Source of the DNA: Thelonectria olida
Lineage: Eukaryota > Ascomycota > Sordariomycetes > Hypocreales > Nectriaceae
Direction of reading: 5' to 3'
DNA: 64,000 bases
Assembly (NCBI GenBank): GCA_020736575.1
Contig: JAGPYM010000002.1
Location: 930,001-994,000 of the forward strand
Both the position numbers and the translations under genes were made by a program. Shown here piece after piece: positions 10,734 through 20,732 of the stretch (the first letter of the stretch is position 1; each line of letters begins with the position of its first letter). The notes below the pieces were generated by a model that did no database searches, had not been told where the DNA came from, and saw only the letters and a list, made by a program, of their open reading frames with translations.

Positions 10734-13700
10734 TCAATAGTCCATGGGATCATCCAATAGGTTCTTCTGCTCAAGTCTGATTGAGAGATCCCCCGCAGAT
10801 TCATCGTCCGGGATGTCCTCCAAAGATTCATCGTCTGGGATGTCCTCCAAAACTTCCTCATCGTCGTCCAAGAGCTTATCGATGCCACTTTGGCTAATCT
10901 CGTTATCGTCGACGACTTCGCTCGAGGCAATAGCAGGGGTCGCCTTCTCGAGAAGGCTAAGCAACTTCTCAGCATCCAGTTCCCATCCCTTCGCGCCGCG
11001 ATCGGCTGAGGAGAAGTGGGAATCAATTTTCCCAGGAAGGGGCATGCCGAAGGCCCTCAGCAGGTATGCCTTGACCAATCGAATGGTCATCGTCACATCA
11101 ACCCCAGCGTCGTGGGCATCCAAGGTCAGCCTCCGATCCTCAGGGAAGAAGGCCCCGTAGAGCTTCCCGAGTTGCAAGGAAAGCAGTCTTGCGTTAAGTT
11201 TCATTTGACGCCGGGCAGTATAATACCATCCTAGTGGTTGATCGCTAAATTTCCATTCGGGAAAGAGCAGATCTTCTGCACCCGCAGTCTTGAGGATGTA
11301 ACTCAAGCATCTGATATCGATTTGAGTGACTGCCCAAGTGATGCAGGCTTTCACGGGCCCATGTCCCTAGGTGAAAGAAGGCAATTCAGCCGACTTGAAG
11401 GCAAATAGGAGGAGGTGATATGGAAGGTGAATATTGCACTTACATCGACATGCTTTCTTATGAGGTCTGCAATTGCATGACAGGTCATACCTGTAGTTCT
11501 GTCTTCGTCACGGCCGGGCTGGAACTTTTGGATCACCGCAACAGAGGAGAACGGGCCGCGAGCTTGGTGAAATTTTGAGAGACTGATTTTCTTTCGGAGT
11601 TCCCCGATTGTCATTCCATGATCTATGACTGTGGCGGGAACAACCTGTCGCTCAGCAGCGTCAAATATAGCTACTTGAAGGGGCAGTGGCCCATCTTCCG
11701 AGCGGATGCACTCGAAATCGACAATGAACGTGTTTCGAGGGTGCTTCAGAAACATTGTTAGGGTTCTGGCGCAACCTTCCAAGAGAGGGAATCGAAAGCC
11801 CTGCGATAAGATTGATCTGATAGCACGATCCGACTCTTCCTTCGAGCAAAGAGAGTCAATCTTCTTGAATCCTTCACAGTGTCTCAGATGATCGTCCTCA
11901 CATCCCCGAGGAAAACGTCGGAGACAGATTGAACATAGCTGTTTCTGACAGTCATGAGGTTCGTTGCGCTGGACTATACGGGAGCAGCTAGGGCATTTCA
12001 TCTTTGTGCATTTCGCCCAATGTGCCGCAATCGTGTCAACTCTGAGGGTATGTGCGCAGCCTGGACAAACCCGCGCTTCGCATTCAGCTTCGTGCTTGAA
12101 AATCTCGTCGTGTAGCCCAGGCTTGCGGCAATGAATGCAACGCGCTGGCAGTACTTCGGCACATGCAATCTTATGCTCGTTTTTTGTTGACGCCAGATAG
12201 TAATAGCTACATCGGAAGCAACGCTAGTACTCGCAGGTCTGTAGATGCTGATCTCTCTCGGACTTCGACATGATCGTTTGACAGCGTCCGCAGCACCACC
12301 AAGCGCATTTCTGCAAGTGAGCGTCTCTTTCTGTCTTCAACACGACCGTGAGACACGGTTTACAGAGCCAGAACTCGCAGGACTGTACGTGCTCGTCCTT
12401 AGCTGACCGCGGGAATTTCCTGATACAGTGAGTGCATCTCCACAATGGACAGTTCGGCAGATGCTCGTCCCTCTGTGACGCTTTCATTCTCTGGCAGCAA
12501 ATGGCGCACTGCCATTCCTCGCAGATCTTTTGATGCTCGTCTCTTTCTGAAGCCACTATTGCCGTCAAGCAGTGCCTGCAGTGCCAATACTCGCAAGCCT
12601 CAAAATGTTCTTCGAACTTGTTCTTGTCGATGGATTGCCTGCATTTGGTGCACTGTTTCCTGTGTTTCTTGGGTGGACCAGGACATTCTTTGCGATGCTG
12701 CTCCATATCTTCGACTTTTCTCTTGCTACAAGTACCGCAAACGAGCGACGGACATGTGAGCCTATGTGCCGCGAGCTCGCTTTTTGGAAAGCGGACGCAG
12801 CACTTATAGCATATGCCAGTAGGCCCTGGACAAATGTGTGAGTCCTTCTCGTTCTAGTCAAAGTCTTACTCGCACACATCGCATCTCCAATTAGGCTTAG
12901 GTATAGTGTAGCCCACGGCATCGTGACTGTGTGTACCGTCTGGTCGCTGAACCACCCAGGAGCCGTCGACAAAATCGACCCGGACGGTCCAAAAGCAGGG
13001 ATCGTCAATTTTGACGCCACCTGAAGTGAGGTCGTCGCGTCGGAAGCAACAAAACTTCTGGTACATGGGTTTCGCTGGTTGTAGGTTGCTTGAAATTTTG
13101 ACGATTTGATATCCATTGTGTTGTTGAGCTTGTTTGATAGCATCCTTGGCTGCGAGGTGCGTAGGAAACCCTTTTCCCTCGAGGTCTTGCAGTTCAGGAT
13201 TCGTATCAGTATCCGCCGTGTCCTGGGGTAACGACTCTCTGAATGAGCAGTAAGCTCCCGCAGAGGTGTATAGGCAGTTGGCACATGCTCCCTTCGCAAT
13301 GTCGATGGAAGAGTGGTCGTAGCTGATAACACACGTCGCCCAGCGTCCCTGGTCCTTCTCACACGCTCTGCAGGGGCCAGAAGCAGGAACTCCGACTACC
13401 TGGAGTAGACCAGCTAAAAGGTGATATGAACGATCGATCTTAAAAGGGGCTGCGCCATATCTTTCTTCCAAGGGATTGTCGTTTCGGGGTTGTTTCTTTA
13501 AAGCTTTCCATTTGACTTCAGTTAGATGAATTGAGAATGGGTGATCTTCCATGGCCAACCAGGTACTCGTCTTGGAGAATGTCAAGGCAAGAGGGTACTT
13601 CTCCTCCACAACTGGATATGTCGTATAGAGAACGTGCCAGGCTGGAGTCTGATGCTCTAGATCGGTAATCAGCATTAAAATGGGGAGGACGGTTGTAAGA

Positions 13701-14160
13701 GAAGCTTACGTTTGACTTCGGCGGCTGGGAGGTCGTGTTGGAAATTAGAATTAGAAAACTGGCCAGCTCCTTCTTCTTCTTCTTCTTCTTCCGCCGCAGA
13801 GCCATCGGTCTTTTTGGCGTTTCGTAGTTTGGCCGCTTGTTTTTTAAGACGTCGTTTCTTTTAGTACAGCTTCTCGACAGCTTTCGTATTGTTTCGTCGT
13901 GTCTTAGGTCGTTTTTTCCTCTTCCATCGACTTTTTGGTGACGCCCTGGTTTCGTCTGAAGTTTGTGGAGGACCCGTCGGCGTGGCGAAGCCGGGGTCGT
14001 TTCCAGAAGCAACATCAGGATCGACTCCGGAGACGGAATCAGGGTCGACTCCAGAGGCAGGGTCAGAAGCCTGGGGTCCTCCTTCTTCGGAGCCTCTGAG
14101 GTTCGCGGCGCCTCCGTTACTAGTGTTTCGCTTCCAGGCGCTTCTCGTGGTAGCAGGCAT
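10734..14160 (-). pseudogene. DUF3716-like / tandem CCHC zinc-finger / DEDDh exonuclease gene with four in-frame stops
   Basis: Exons 14160-13710, 13656-11444 and 11366-10734 keep one frame for about 1098 codons. The frame is interrupted only by TAA at 13861-13863, TAA at 12866-12868, TAG at 12854-12856 and TAG at 12224-12226. Order: a low-complexity N-terminus with GVDPDS repeats and a basic KSRWKRKKRPKTRR; a Cys-rich module (CRACEKDQGRWATC, GACANCLYTSAGAYC) resembling DUF3716; about 13 units of C-x2-C-x10/11-H-x3-C from about 12900 to 11880; then a DEDDh nuclease with FIVDFECIRSEDGPLPLQ (DxE) and LDAHDAGVDVTMTIRL (H-x4-D). The C-terminus is acidic, with duplicated EDIPDDES. The introns (53 and 77 nt) have good GTAAG donors. 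No intron of plausible size removes the stops in frame. The residues lost are inferred as Gln, Gln, Gln and Trp. A recently dead gene is most likely; readthrough is possible. Confidence 0.75.
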
Positions 14161-14904
14161 CTTGATAACGTCAAATGCTTGTGAATAGAAAATCGGGTCG
14201 ACGGGACTTCAGATTCAGATCCAGAGGATGGGGGAATCACTGACAGGCCCACAAAAACAAAGCTCCCGAGCTTTGTTTTTCTGTGCACAATTCATAAGCC
14301 ATGGCTCCTACGAGAAAGTGAGAAAAGTCTGAGTTGCCCGTAGTGCGTCGTTCTGTCAGTGTTAGGCACTGCTTACTAGGGTTGTGATTTTTAGTTAGTT
14401 ATTGGTGCAGTCACTGCAGTGTCTGTTTAATCGTTGCTCTTATCGGATTCGGTGACGTGTTGTGGCACACGAGCGAGACTCCTCAGGGGCGGACGTGCTG
14501 GCCCGAGAAAGCTGTTAAAAACGGCGAAATCATTAATTTATAGGTGATATAAGGTGATCCTCACTAAGCAAGAGCGGCAGTGCTAACTAACTAGGCCATG
14601 ACACCAGCCTCTTAGTTTTCGTGGTAGACTACCTAGGTAAGTAGGTAGGTAATGTGTGCCCGTTGAGCCTTGGTACGTACCTCCCTGAAGGCGTTCTCCC
14701 CACCTTTCCGCCTCCGCCAATCACATCGCGACCCACCTTGGAGCTTTCGTGTCCATCTGGAGCTCTCGTACCTGCGAGCTGTCTCGATGGATGCGACAAC
14801 TTGCCCAAACTATCATCACCAACGAACTGTCGATAACTGCCCCGAACCGACCTCTTCTCAGCCCGATCGTACTCCTCTCCAAATACGTTCCCCACGTCTC
14901 CACC
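14161..14904. other. Intergenic: divergent promoter of the exonuclease locus and OST2
   Basis: No gene is seen. It holds a strong palindrome at 14253-14280 and TAGG repeats around 14633-14652, just before the OST2 leader, which is C/T-rich. Confidence 0.6.
14253..14280. repeat. 13-bp perfect inverted repeat with 2-nt loop
   Basis: AAAAACAAAGCTC, CC, GAGCTTTGTTTTT. It lies 93-120 bp upstream of the ATG of the broken exonuclease gene, so it would fall in its leader or core promoter. Transcribed from either strand it gives a stable hairpin. Confidence 0.8.
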
Positions 14905-15524
14905 ATGGCTCCCAAGAAGAACGCCCGTCCCGTCACTCCTCGCCCCGTCACCCCTTCGGCGGCCGCGACCACGCAAGCCAGCGAGCCCGAGGTTGCTCCC
15001 TCCCCGGTTCCTAAGAAGTCCGAGTCCGGGAGCAAGTCTAAGAACTTCCTGGACTGGTTTTTCTTGCTTCAGGGCCACTGGGCGAAGGAAACCCCCCAGC
15101 GCACTAAGCTGATTGACATCTTCCTCCTCTTTCTGGTCGCCGTCGGTGCCATCCAGTTCGTCTACTGTGTTCTTGCTGGCAACTACGTACGTCATGGTGC
15201 AATCCAGTTTCCAACGTGTGCTAACCCTTGACGCAGCCTTTCAATGCTTTCCTATCCGGATTCTCTGCGACCGTCGGCCAGTTCGTGTTGACAAGTGGGT
15301 GTTGGTCCCTCCTCCCGAGACGAATTAGAGGCTAACCAGAATACAGTCTCATTGCGCATACAGTCGACCAAGGCGAACGAGGCCGAATTTCCTTCCGTTT
15401 CCCCCGAGAGGTACGAACTCGGTCTCTTAAGATTGCGCTATGCTAATCCGATTTCAGAGCATTCGCCGATTTTGTTGTCTGCAGCTTGATCCTGCACTTC
15501 TTCTGCATCAACTTCATTAACTAA
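14905..15524 (+). CDS. OST2: Oligosaccharyltransferase subunit Ost2/DAD1
   Basis: A small membrane subunit of the ER oligosaccharyltransferase that transfers the N-glycan to Asn residues of nascent proteins. Exons: 14905-15186, 15237-15294, 15347-15410, 15458-15524, giving 156 residues. An Ala/Pro/Thr-rich cytosolic N-terminus is followed by membrane segments (IDIFLLFLVAVGAIQFVYCV), the conserved PFNAFLSGFSATVGQFVL, SLRIQ, and the family C-terminus SPERAFADFVVCSLILHFF. All four exon phases agree. The start context CACCATGG is strong. Confidence 0.95.
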
Positions 15525-15746
15525 ACACGGGAATTATAGAGTCAAGGCGGGGGACAGAGCGAAAGATGCGATAGAGCCAGAGTTGCCTCCTACTATGGAT
15601 TTGAGATGGGGGAAATATCAAGCACAGTGTACGATTTCAGAGGGCGTTCAAGACTTTTTTTTTTCAGACCTTCGCTAGGGAAACGCAAAAAATACATCAG
15701 ACCAGTTGTGAGAGAATCATTCATGCAAGCTACCCCATCACATGTG

Positions 15747-16919
15747 TCATTCCTCCTTATCCTCCGGTTTGGGTGTTGTTGCCTTTGGAGGTCCACCCAT
15801 TGGAGGACCCCCAGCTTTTGGCGGTGGTGGCAAGCCAGACCCTTTGCTGACGGGAGCATTGTCTACTTTCCGGCTCTTCTCTTCCTCCTCCTTGAAATAG
15901 TCGTCCATCAACTGGTTGGGGCTGTGGGCATGGCGTTCCTTCTTCTTCCCGCCCCTCGCGGGTGCGCTCACCGGAGATGTCCCAATCATCTGTGCTGGTA
16001 CCAGGTAGTCTCCTGCTGGAGGAGGCGTTGGTACTGCCTCCGAGACCGCAGCTGCAGGTACGAATGTGGTGTCGCCTACGAAGGCATTATCGGCCACAAA
16101 GGCGTGGTCGCTCTTCTCATTCATGGCTCCGTCGAACATGGTCTCCCCAGGGGCATCCACAGGCTCGCTTAGGGGCGCTGGCAACCGATGCAGAGCACCG
16201 TAGCCCAGGACACAACCCAAGGCTCCTTGGCCACCCCAGTCCCGGCTAGGCTGGATCGTGACTTCTCTCGTAACGTTGTATTCGTTGTTGTAGACGTATA
16301 GTCGCATTGGCCGGCCAATAAAGTCCTCGACCAACTCGCCTAGGCCGCCTTCACCGTAGAGTGGCCCCTCGGGGCTACCGAGAATGTAGTCGCTGTATGG
16401 GAGGAGGCCGGCGACGTCGGCGGGGGAGTTTGCGGGGACGTCGAGGACATGCCAGATGTTGGCGGCGAGGGAGAGGGGGGAGTACTGAAGGGAGAGGCCG
16501 AGAGACGCCGTGTCTGCCGGGACGGGGACATGCATTTCCCTAGTTTTTTGGCCCTACAAGGAGAAGTCAGTAGCTGATGGAAAGGCATATGAGAATAATT
16601 AAGGCACCTTTGCGTTCCATAGTCCCAGAGTGACAGTGCTGCCGGCGCAGTTCTTGACTTCTTGCGAGAAGAGGGTCGGGTCAGGGCTGTCCTGATAGCG
16701 GTGTTAGTGACAATTCTCGAGACGCTATGGTCAGATAGCAGTACATACAATCGCCCGTCCATTGATCCCAACGATAAAGTCAAACCAAGGTTCAATAGCC
16801 AGCTCCATGTTGGTGTTCCTCAGGACCTGGAAACCATAGGACCCTCGTTCTTGTTGCCTCTGCTGCTGCGGGGCATCGCCATCGAGGCGGGAGATGAAGC
16901 GATTCAGCGCATTAAACAT
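15747..16919 (-). CDS. GRH1: Golgi reassembly-stacking protein, GRASP55/65 (yeast Grh1) family
   Basis: A peripheral Golgi/ER-exit-site protein involved in Golgi organisation and unconventional secretion. Exons 16919-16749, 16691-16608, 16553-15747 encode 353 residues. The two tandem PDZ-like GRASP domains are visible: the first has YGFQVLRNTNMELAIEPWFDFIVGING, and the second has LGLSLQYSPLSLAANIWHVLDV and PYSDYILGSPEGPLYGE. A Pro-rich C-terminal tail (KGSGLPPPPKAGGPPMGG) matches fungal members. There is no Gly2 for myristoylation. Instead the N-terminus MFNALNRFISRL can form an amphipathic helix, as described for yeast Grh1, where it is acetylated and binds membranes. The start was chosen at that conserved helix rather than at ATGs further upstream. 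Confidence 0.93.
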
Positions 16920-17260
16920 GATGGCCGCATTCGCCGCTGGGAGTTTGTCTGGAGTTTGAAGATTATTTGTTTCGGGAGGTAGGCGGAGGAGTAACGTAGG
17001 ATAGAAACAGTCTTGCGTCAGAAGGTCGGAAGGGAGCTGCATGTGCAAGCTGTCACCATTGACAGCCTCGCAGCTGCGCCAAGGAGCTAAAATATGGGTC
17101 TAGGGAGGGAGTGGGGCTCTCTCTCAGCCTCGTTTTGGAAATTCATCCATCAACTCAAAGCTTCCTGCCCAGTCAATTGAACGTGGTTCATTCATCTACA
17201 GCAAAATTATCTGATAATGAGCCTTTCTTCATCATAACCACGGCATCGATCTGGAATCGT
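16920..17260. promoter_or_regulatory. Shared divergent promoter of GRH1 and TGS1
   Basis: About 340 bp separates two divergently transcribed genes. No obvious TATA box or repeat is seen. In-frame codons continue upstream of both chosen starts, so either protein could begin slightly earlier. Confidence 0.5.
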
Positions 17261-18180
17261 ATGGGCGCAACTATGGGAAGCCTAAGCGCGGTGCTCTCGT
17301 CAGGATCGACCGAGTATGCCATTAGTCCCGCGGAAGAGAACCTGCCGCTCACTGATCAGTGTCATCACTACGAAGGCAAGCATGAAGTGCCTTGGGACCT
17401 TCAAAAGTGAGATATGTTTCTTTTCAAGTTTCGCCATATTTCTAATCTCTACTTACAGGTACTTCGCTCAGAGATACTCCATTTTCTCGCTCTACGATGA
17501 GGGTGTGTATATGACGGATGATGCTTGGTTTGGTGTGACACCTGAGCCAGTCGCATAGTAAGCAGCCTCCTTTGTTTCCAGGAATTCGGATCTAACTATT
17601 CTCTAGTCAAGTCGCGCATGACATGTACGGAGCTGATGCGCACAAACACATTCTCATTGATGCCTTTGGTGGTGTCGGAGGCAATAGCATTGCCTTCGCC
17701 CTCTCAGGACGATGGGCTCGCGTCATCTCTATTGAGCGAGACCTTTCTACACTCGCCTGCGCCCAGCATAATGCGGAAATCTACGGCGTGCCTCCGGGAA
17801 CAATCACATGGGTAAACGGCGACAGCTTCGAGTTCATGGACAAACTAGTCAACCAACCCCAAGAACTACACCCCGACCTCAGATTGGACATGAACGCTAC
17901 TGTCGTGTTTGCAAGCCCGCCGTGGGGCGGCCCGGGCTACCGGACGGACGAGGTTTTCGACCTGTACAGCATGCAGCCGTATCACCTCGGAGATTTGCAC
18001 CAGGCTTATCAGAAACTGGATCATGCTCTCTTCCTGCCTCGCACAAGCGATATTCGGCAGGTTGCGCAGTTGGCCCCTGCAGGTCGCAAGATTGAGGTTG
18101 TTCAGTACTGCATGGAGGGTGCAAGCAAGGCTATGGTAGCCTATATGCCTGGCACCTTGTCGGATGGTGTCGAAGAGTGA
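17261..18180 (+). CDS. TGS1: Trimethylguanosine synthase (cap hypermethylase)
   Basis: This enzyme converts the m7G cap of snRNAs and snoRNAs to 2,2,7-trimethylguanosine with S-adenosylmethionine. Exons 17261-17406, 17459-17557, 17607-18180 give 272 residues, close to the short yeast-type enzyme. Features: HEVPWDLQKYFAQRYSIFSLYDEG at the start of the domain, the AdoMet motif DAFGGVGGNSIAFAL, an acidic ISIERD after it, and the catalytic FASPPWGGPGY (PPWGG binds the m7G base). The C-terminal region is short and lacks the long N-terminal extension of animal TGS1. The start is the first ATG giving a family-like N-terminus; a second in-frame Met is four codons later. Confidence 0.94.
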
Positions 18181-18504
18181 GAGGTGTCGACGTCCAACAG
18201 AGTGTATACACGAAAGATGCAAGGCGTTTATGGCGCATTGATTGTCATGAAAATGATTCATTCAAAGGTATCATATGTTATCAAGAGTCTTCCCTCTGTG
18301 TAGTCGCATTGTGAGGAGCACCTAGTTCGGTAAACAAGCAAAGTAGGCGTACAGTGCTTAAATATATGTTTATGCACTGTGCACAAGACGGTTGGATTTG
18401 ACTTGATGAAAACCTCATGGAGACTCCATCCACCCACAGCATTTTTCTGCGGCAAACCAAGCTCGTGGGACTTCAACTACGGCGCAAAATTTCGACCAAT
18501 AAAG
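18181..18504. other. Intergenic TGS1-Kelch gene
   Basis: Short spacer between two same-strand genes. No feature was recognised. Confidence 0.5.
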
Positions 18505-20732
18505 ATGGCAAAGGACAAGAAGAAGGGCGGTAGCGACAAAAAGGCGAGAAAGGTATGTCATGACATGACGAGTTACCCCTCTACCCCTCGACGTTGTGAG
18601 TGGTGTTTTGACTGAAAACCCAACGACGCCACAGGCCGAAAAGGCGGCCAAGCAGGCTTCCAAGGGAGAGAAAAAGGCCAAAACCAAGGCGGCCAAGGTC
18701 GAAGGCAGCGATGCCGAGGATGTCGACCTTGACGAGGTTCTCGAGGAGTACCGTCGCCAGCAAGAACAGTTCCTCAAGATCACTGAGACTGTGTGCGATG
18801 CCCCGCCAAAGGCTCGTGCCGCATCCACGCTGATGGCCTCGCCAAATGACAGCAACACTCTGCTCCTCTTTGGCGGCGAATACTTCAATGGCTCGCTGGC
18901 CCAGTTCTACAACGATCTCAACATCTACAACGTCAATCGCGACGAGTGGCGCTGCGTAACCTCGCCCAATGCTCCTCTCCCTCGATCTGGCCACGCCTGG
19001 ACCAGAGCCGGTAACCCAAACCACGTTTACTTATTCGGAGGAGAGTTCTCGTCTCCCAAGCAAGGCACCTTCCATCACTACTCTGACTTCTGGCGGTTGG
19101 AGCCTGCAACGAGGGAATGGACAAAGATTGAGGTCAAGGGCAAGAACAAGAGCCCTTCGGCTCGCAGTGGCCACCGCATGACGTACTGGAAGCAGTACAT
19201 TATTCTGTTTGGCGGCTTCCAAGATACTTCAAACCAGACAAAGTATCTCGCCGACTTGTGGATCTTTGACACGGTGAACTTCGAATGGCACTCTCCTCAA
19301 CTGCCGCCAGCCCAGCTAAAGCCTGACGCTCGCTCATCCTTTACCCTGTTGCCCCATGAGCAGGGCGCAGTTCTCTACGGAGGATACTCTCGGGTCAAGT
19401 CCACAGTGCAGGTCAAGCAAAAGGGAAAGGGTTCCAACCAGGCTCAGAGGAATGTCCTTATCCCCAAGGTTCACGATGACTGCTTCTTCCTGAGGATGAG
19501 CCAGCCTGCGACCGACGCGAACCCCAACACCCCTCCAACTGTGCGCTGGGAGAAGCGAAAGAAGCCAGCCAACGCGCCGAACCCTACTCGCGCAGGCGCA
19601 ACTATGGCCTGGCACAAGGGCCGTGGTATCTTGTTTGGAGGTGTACATGATGTCGAGCAGAGCGAGGAGGGCATGGACAGCGAGTTCTTCAACCAGCTGT
19701 TCGCTTGGAACATTGAGCGAAACCGGTTCATGCCATTGGCTTTAAGAAAACCCCGTCAGCAGAAAAAGAATGCTCCCGAGCAGCGAGTCGGCCGTCGAGG
19801 ACGAGCCCAGGCAAACGAGGAGGAGTTGCTCAAGCAGCTGGCGGCTCTTGAGACGGGTGCTTCTCTCGAGGATCTTGACGAAATTGAGCTCGACAAGAAA
19901 AAGGACGAGCCCGATGAGGATAAGCCTGCCAAAGAGATGCCAGTGACACTGGAGCCTCCTCATGTGAGATTCAATGCTCAATTGGCTATCCAGGACGACG
20001 TGCTATACATCTACGGCGGAACATTTGAGAAGGGAGATCGGGAGTTTACGTTCGACGATCTCTACGCGATTAACCTCGACAAACTTGATGGATGCAAGGA
20101 GATCTTTACAAGACCTGTGGAGGACTGGATCGTAAGTGATGGCGCCATTGTTGTCAACAAGCAGCCACCTAATCAAGGCATACAGGAATCGGAAGACGAA
20201 GAGGACGATGAAGAGGATGACGACGAGGAAGACGACGACGAGGAGGAGGAGGAGGAGCCTTCTCAACAGATTTACACTCCGAGTAAGCGAAAGAAGAAGC
20301 AGGATGAGGTTTCTGAAGTTTCTTCCGAACCGTCGGAGACATCTGAGGAAGACGATACGGAAACAAATGCCACGACAGTGGACGATGGCCTTCCGCAGCC
20401 AAGGGCAAGCTTTATTCTATCTACACTTACGAATCCTACGACTAACACTTTGGTAGCCCTTCGAGAGCCGACGAGAGTTCTTCGTGCGTACTTCGGCAGA
20501 ATGGCAGGAGGTCCTCATGACCAGCCTCCGCTGGAAGGGCGTCCAGCCCGAGTCGATGACTATCAAGGAGATCAAGACCAAGGCGTTCGAGCTCAGCGAG
20601 GAGAAGTGGTGGGACGCCCGCGAAGAGATTACGGTGCTGGAGGAAGAGCAGGAGGCGGCGGGTATTCAGGAGGTTGTCAGCTTGGCGGAAAGGGGCGATG
20701 CTGGCGCTGGTGGTGGAGCGAGGAGACGATAA
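18505..20732 (+). CDS. Kelch-repeat protein, KLHDC4-like, with C-terminal DUF4110
   Basis: Exons 18505-18552, 18635-20404 and 20457-20732 encode about 697 residues. A Lys-rich N-terminus (MAKDKKKGGSDKKARK) precedes a Kelch beta-propeller. Blades are seen as LLLFGGEYFNG, VYLFGGEFSSP, IILFGGFQDTS, AVLYGGYSRV, GILFGGVHDVE and LYIYGGTFEKG. A long acidic tract (SEDEEDDEEDDDEEDDDEEE) follows, then a conserved C-terminal block SAEWQEVLMTSLRWKG typical of DUF4110. The last intron (20405-20456) has a GC donor: AGG|GCAAGC, branch CTAAC, acceptor GGTAG. It is needed to reach the C-terminal block. The function is poorly known; the yeast relative is the Kel-like ORF YPL263C (KEL3). Cytosolic or nuclear location is inferred from the charged tails. 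Confidence 0.9.

Noticed and set aside
12825..12870. A short intron removing the paired stops TAA/TAG at 12866 and 12854
   Set aside because: The frame-preserving choices would be about 23-32 nt, below the size of fungal introns; the 44-nt choice breaks the frame.
13518..14288. 256-codon minus-strand frame over the exonuclease 5' exons
   Set aside because: It crosses the intron at 13657-13709 and reads Ser/Pro/Lys-biased; the other frame has the repeat structure and joins the downstream domains.
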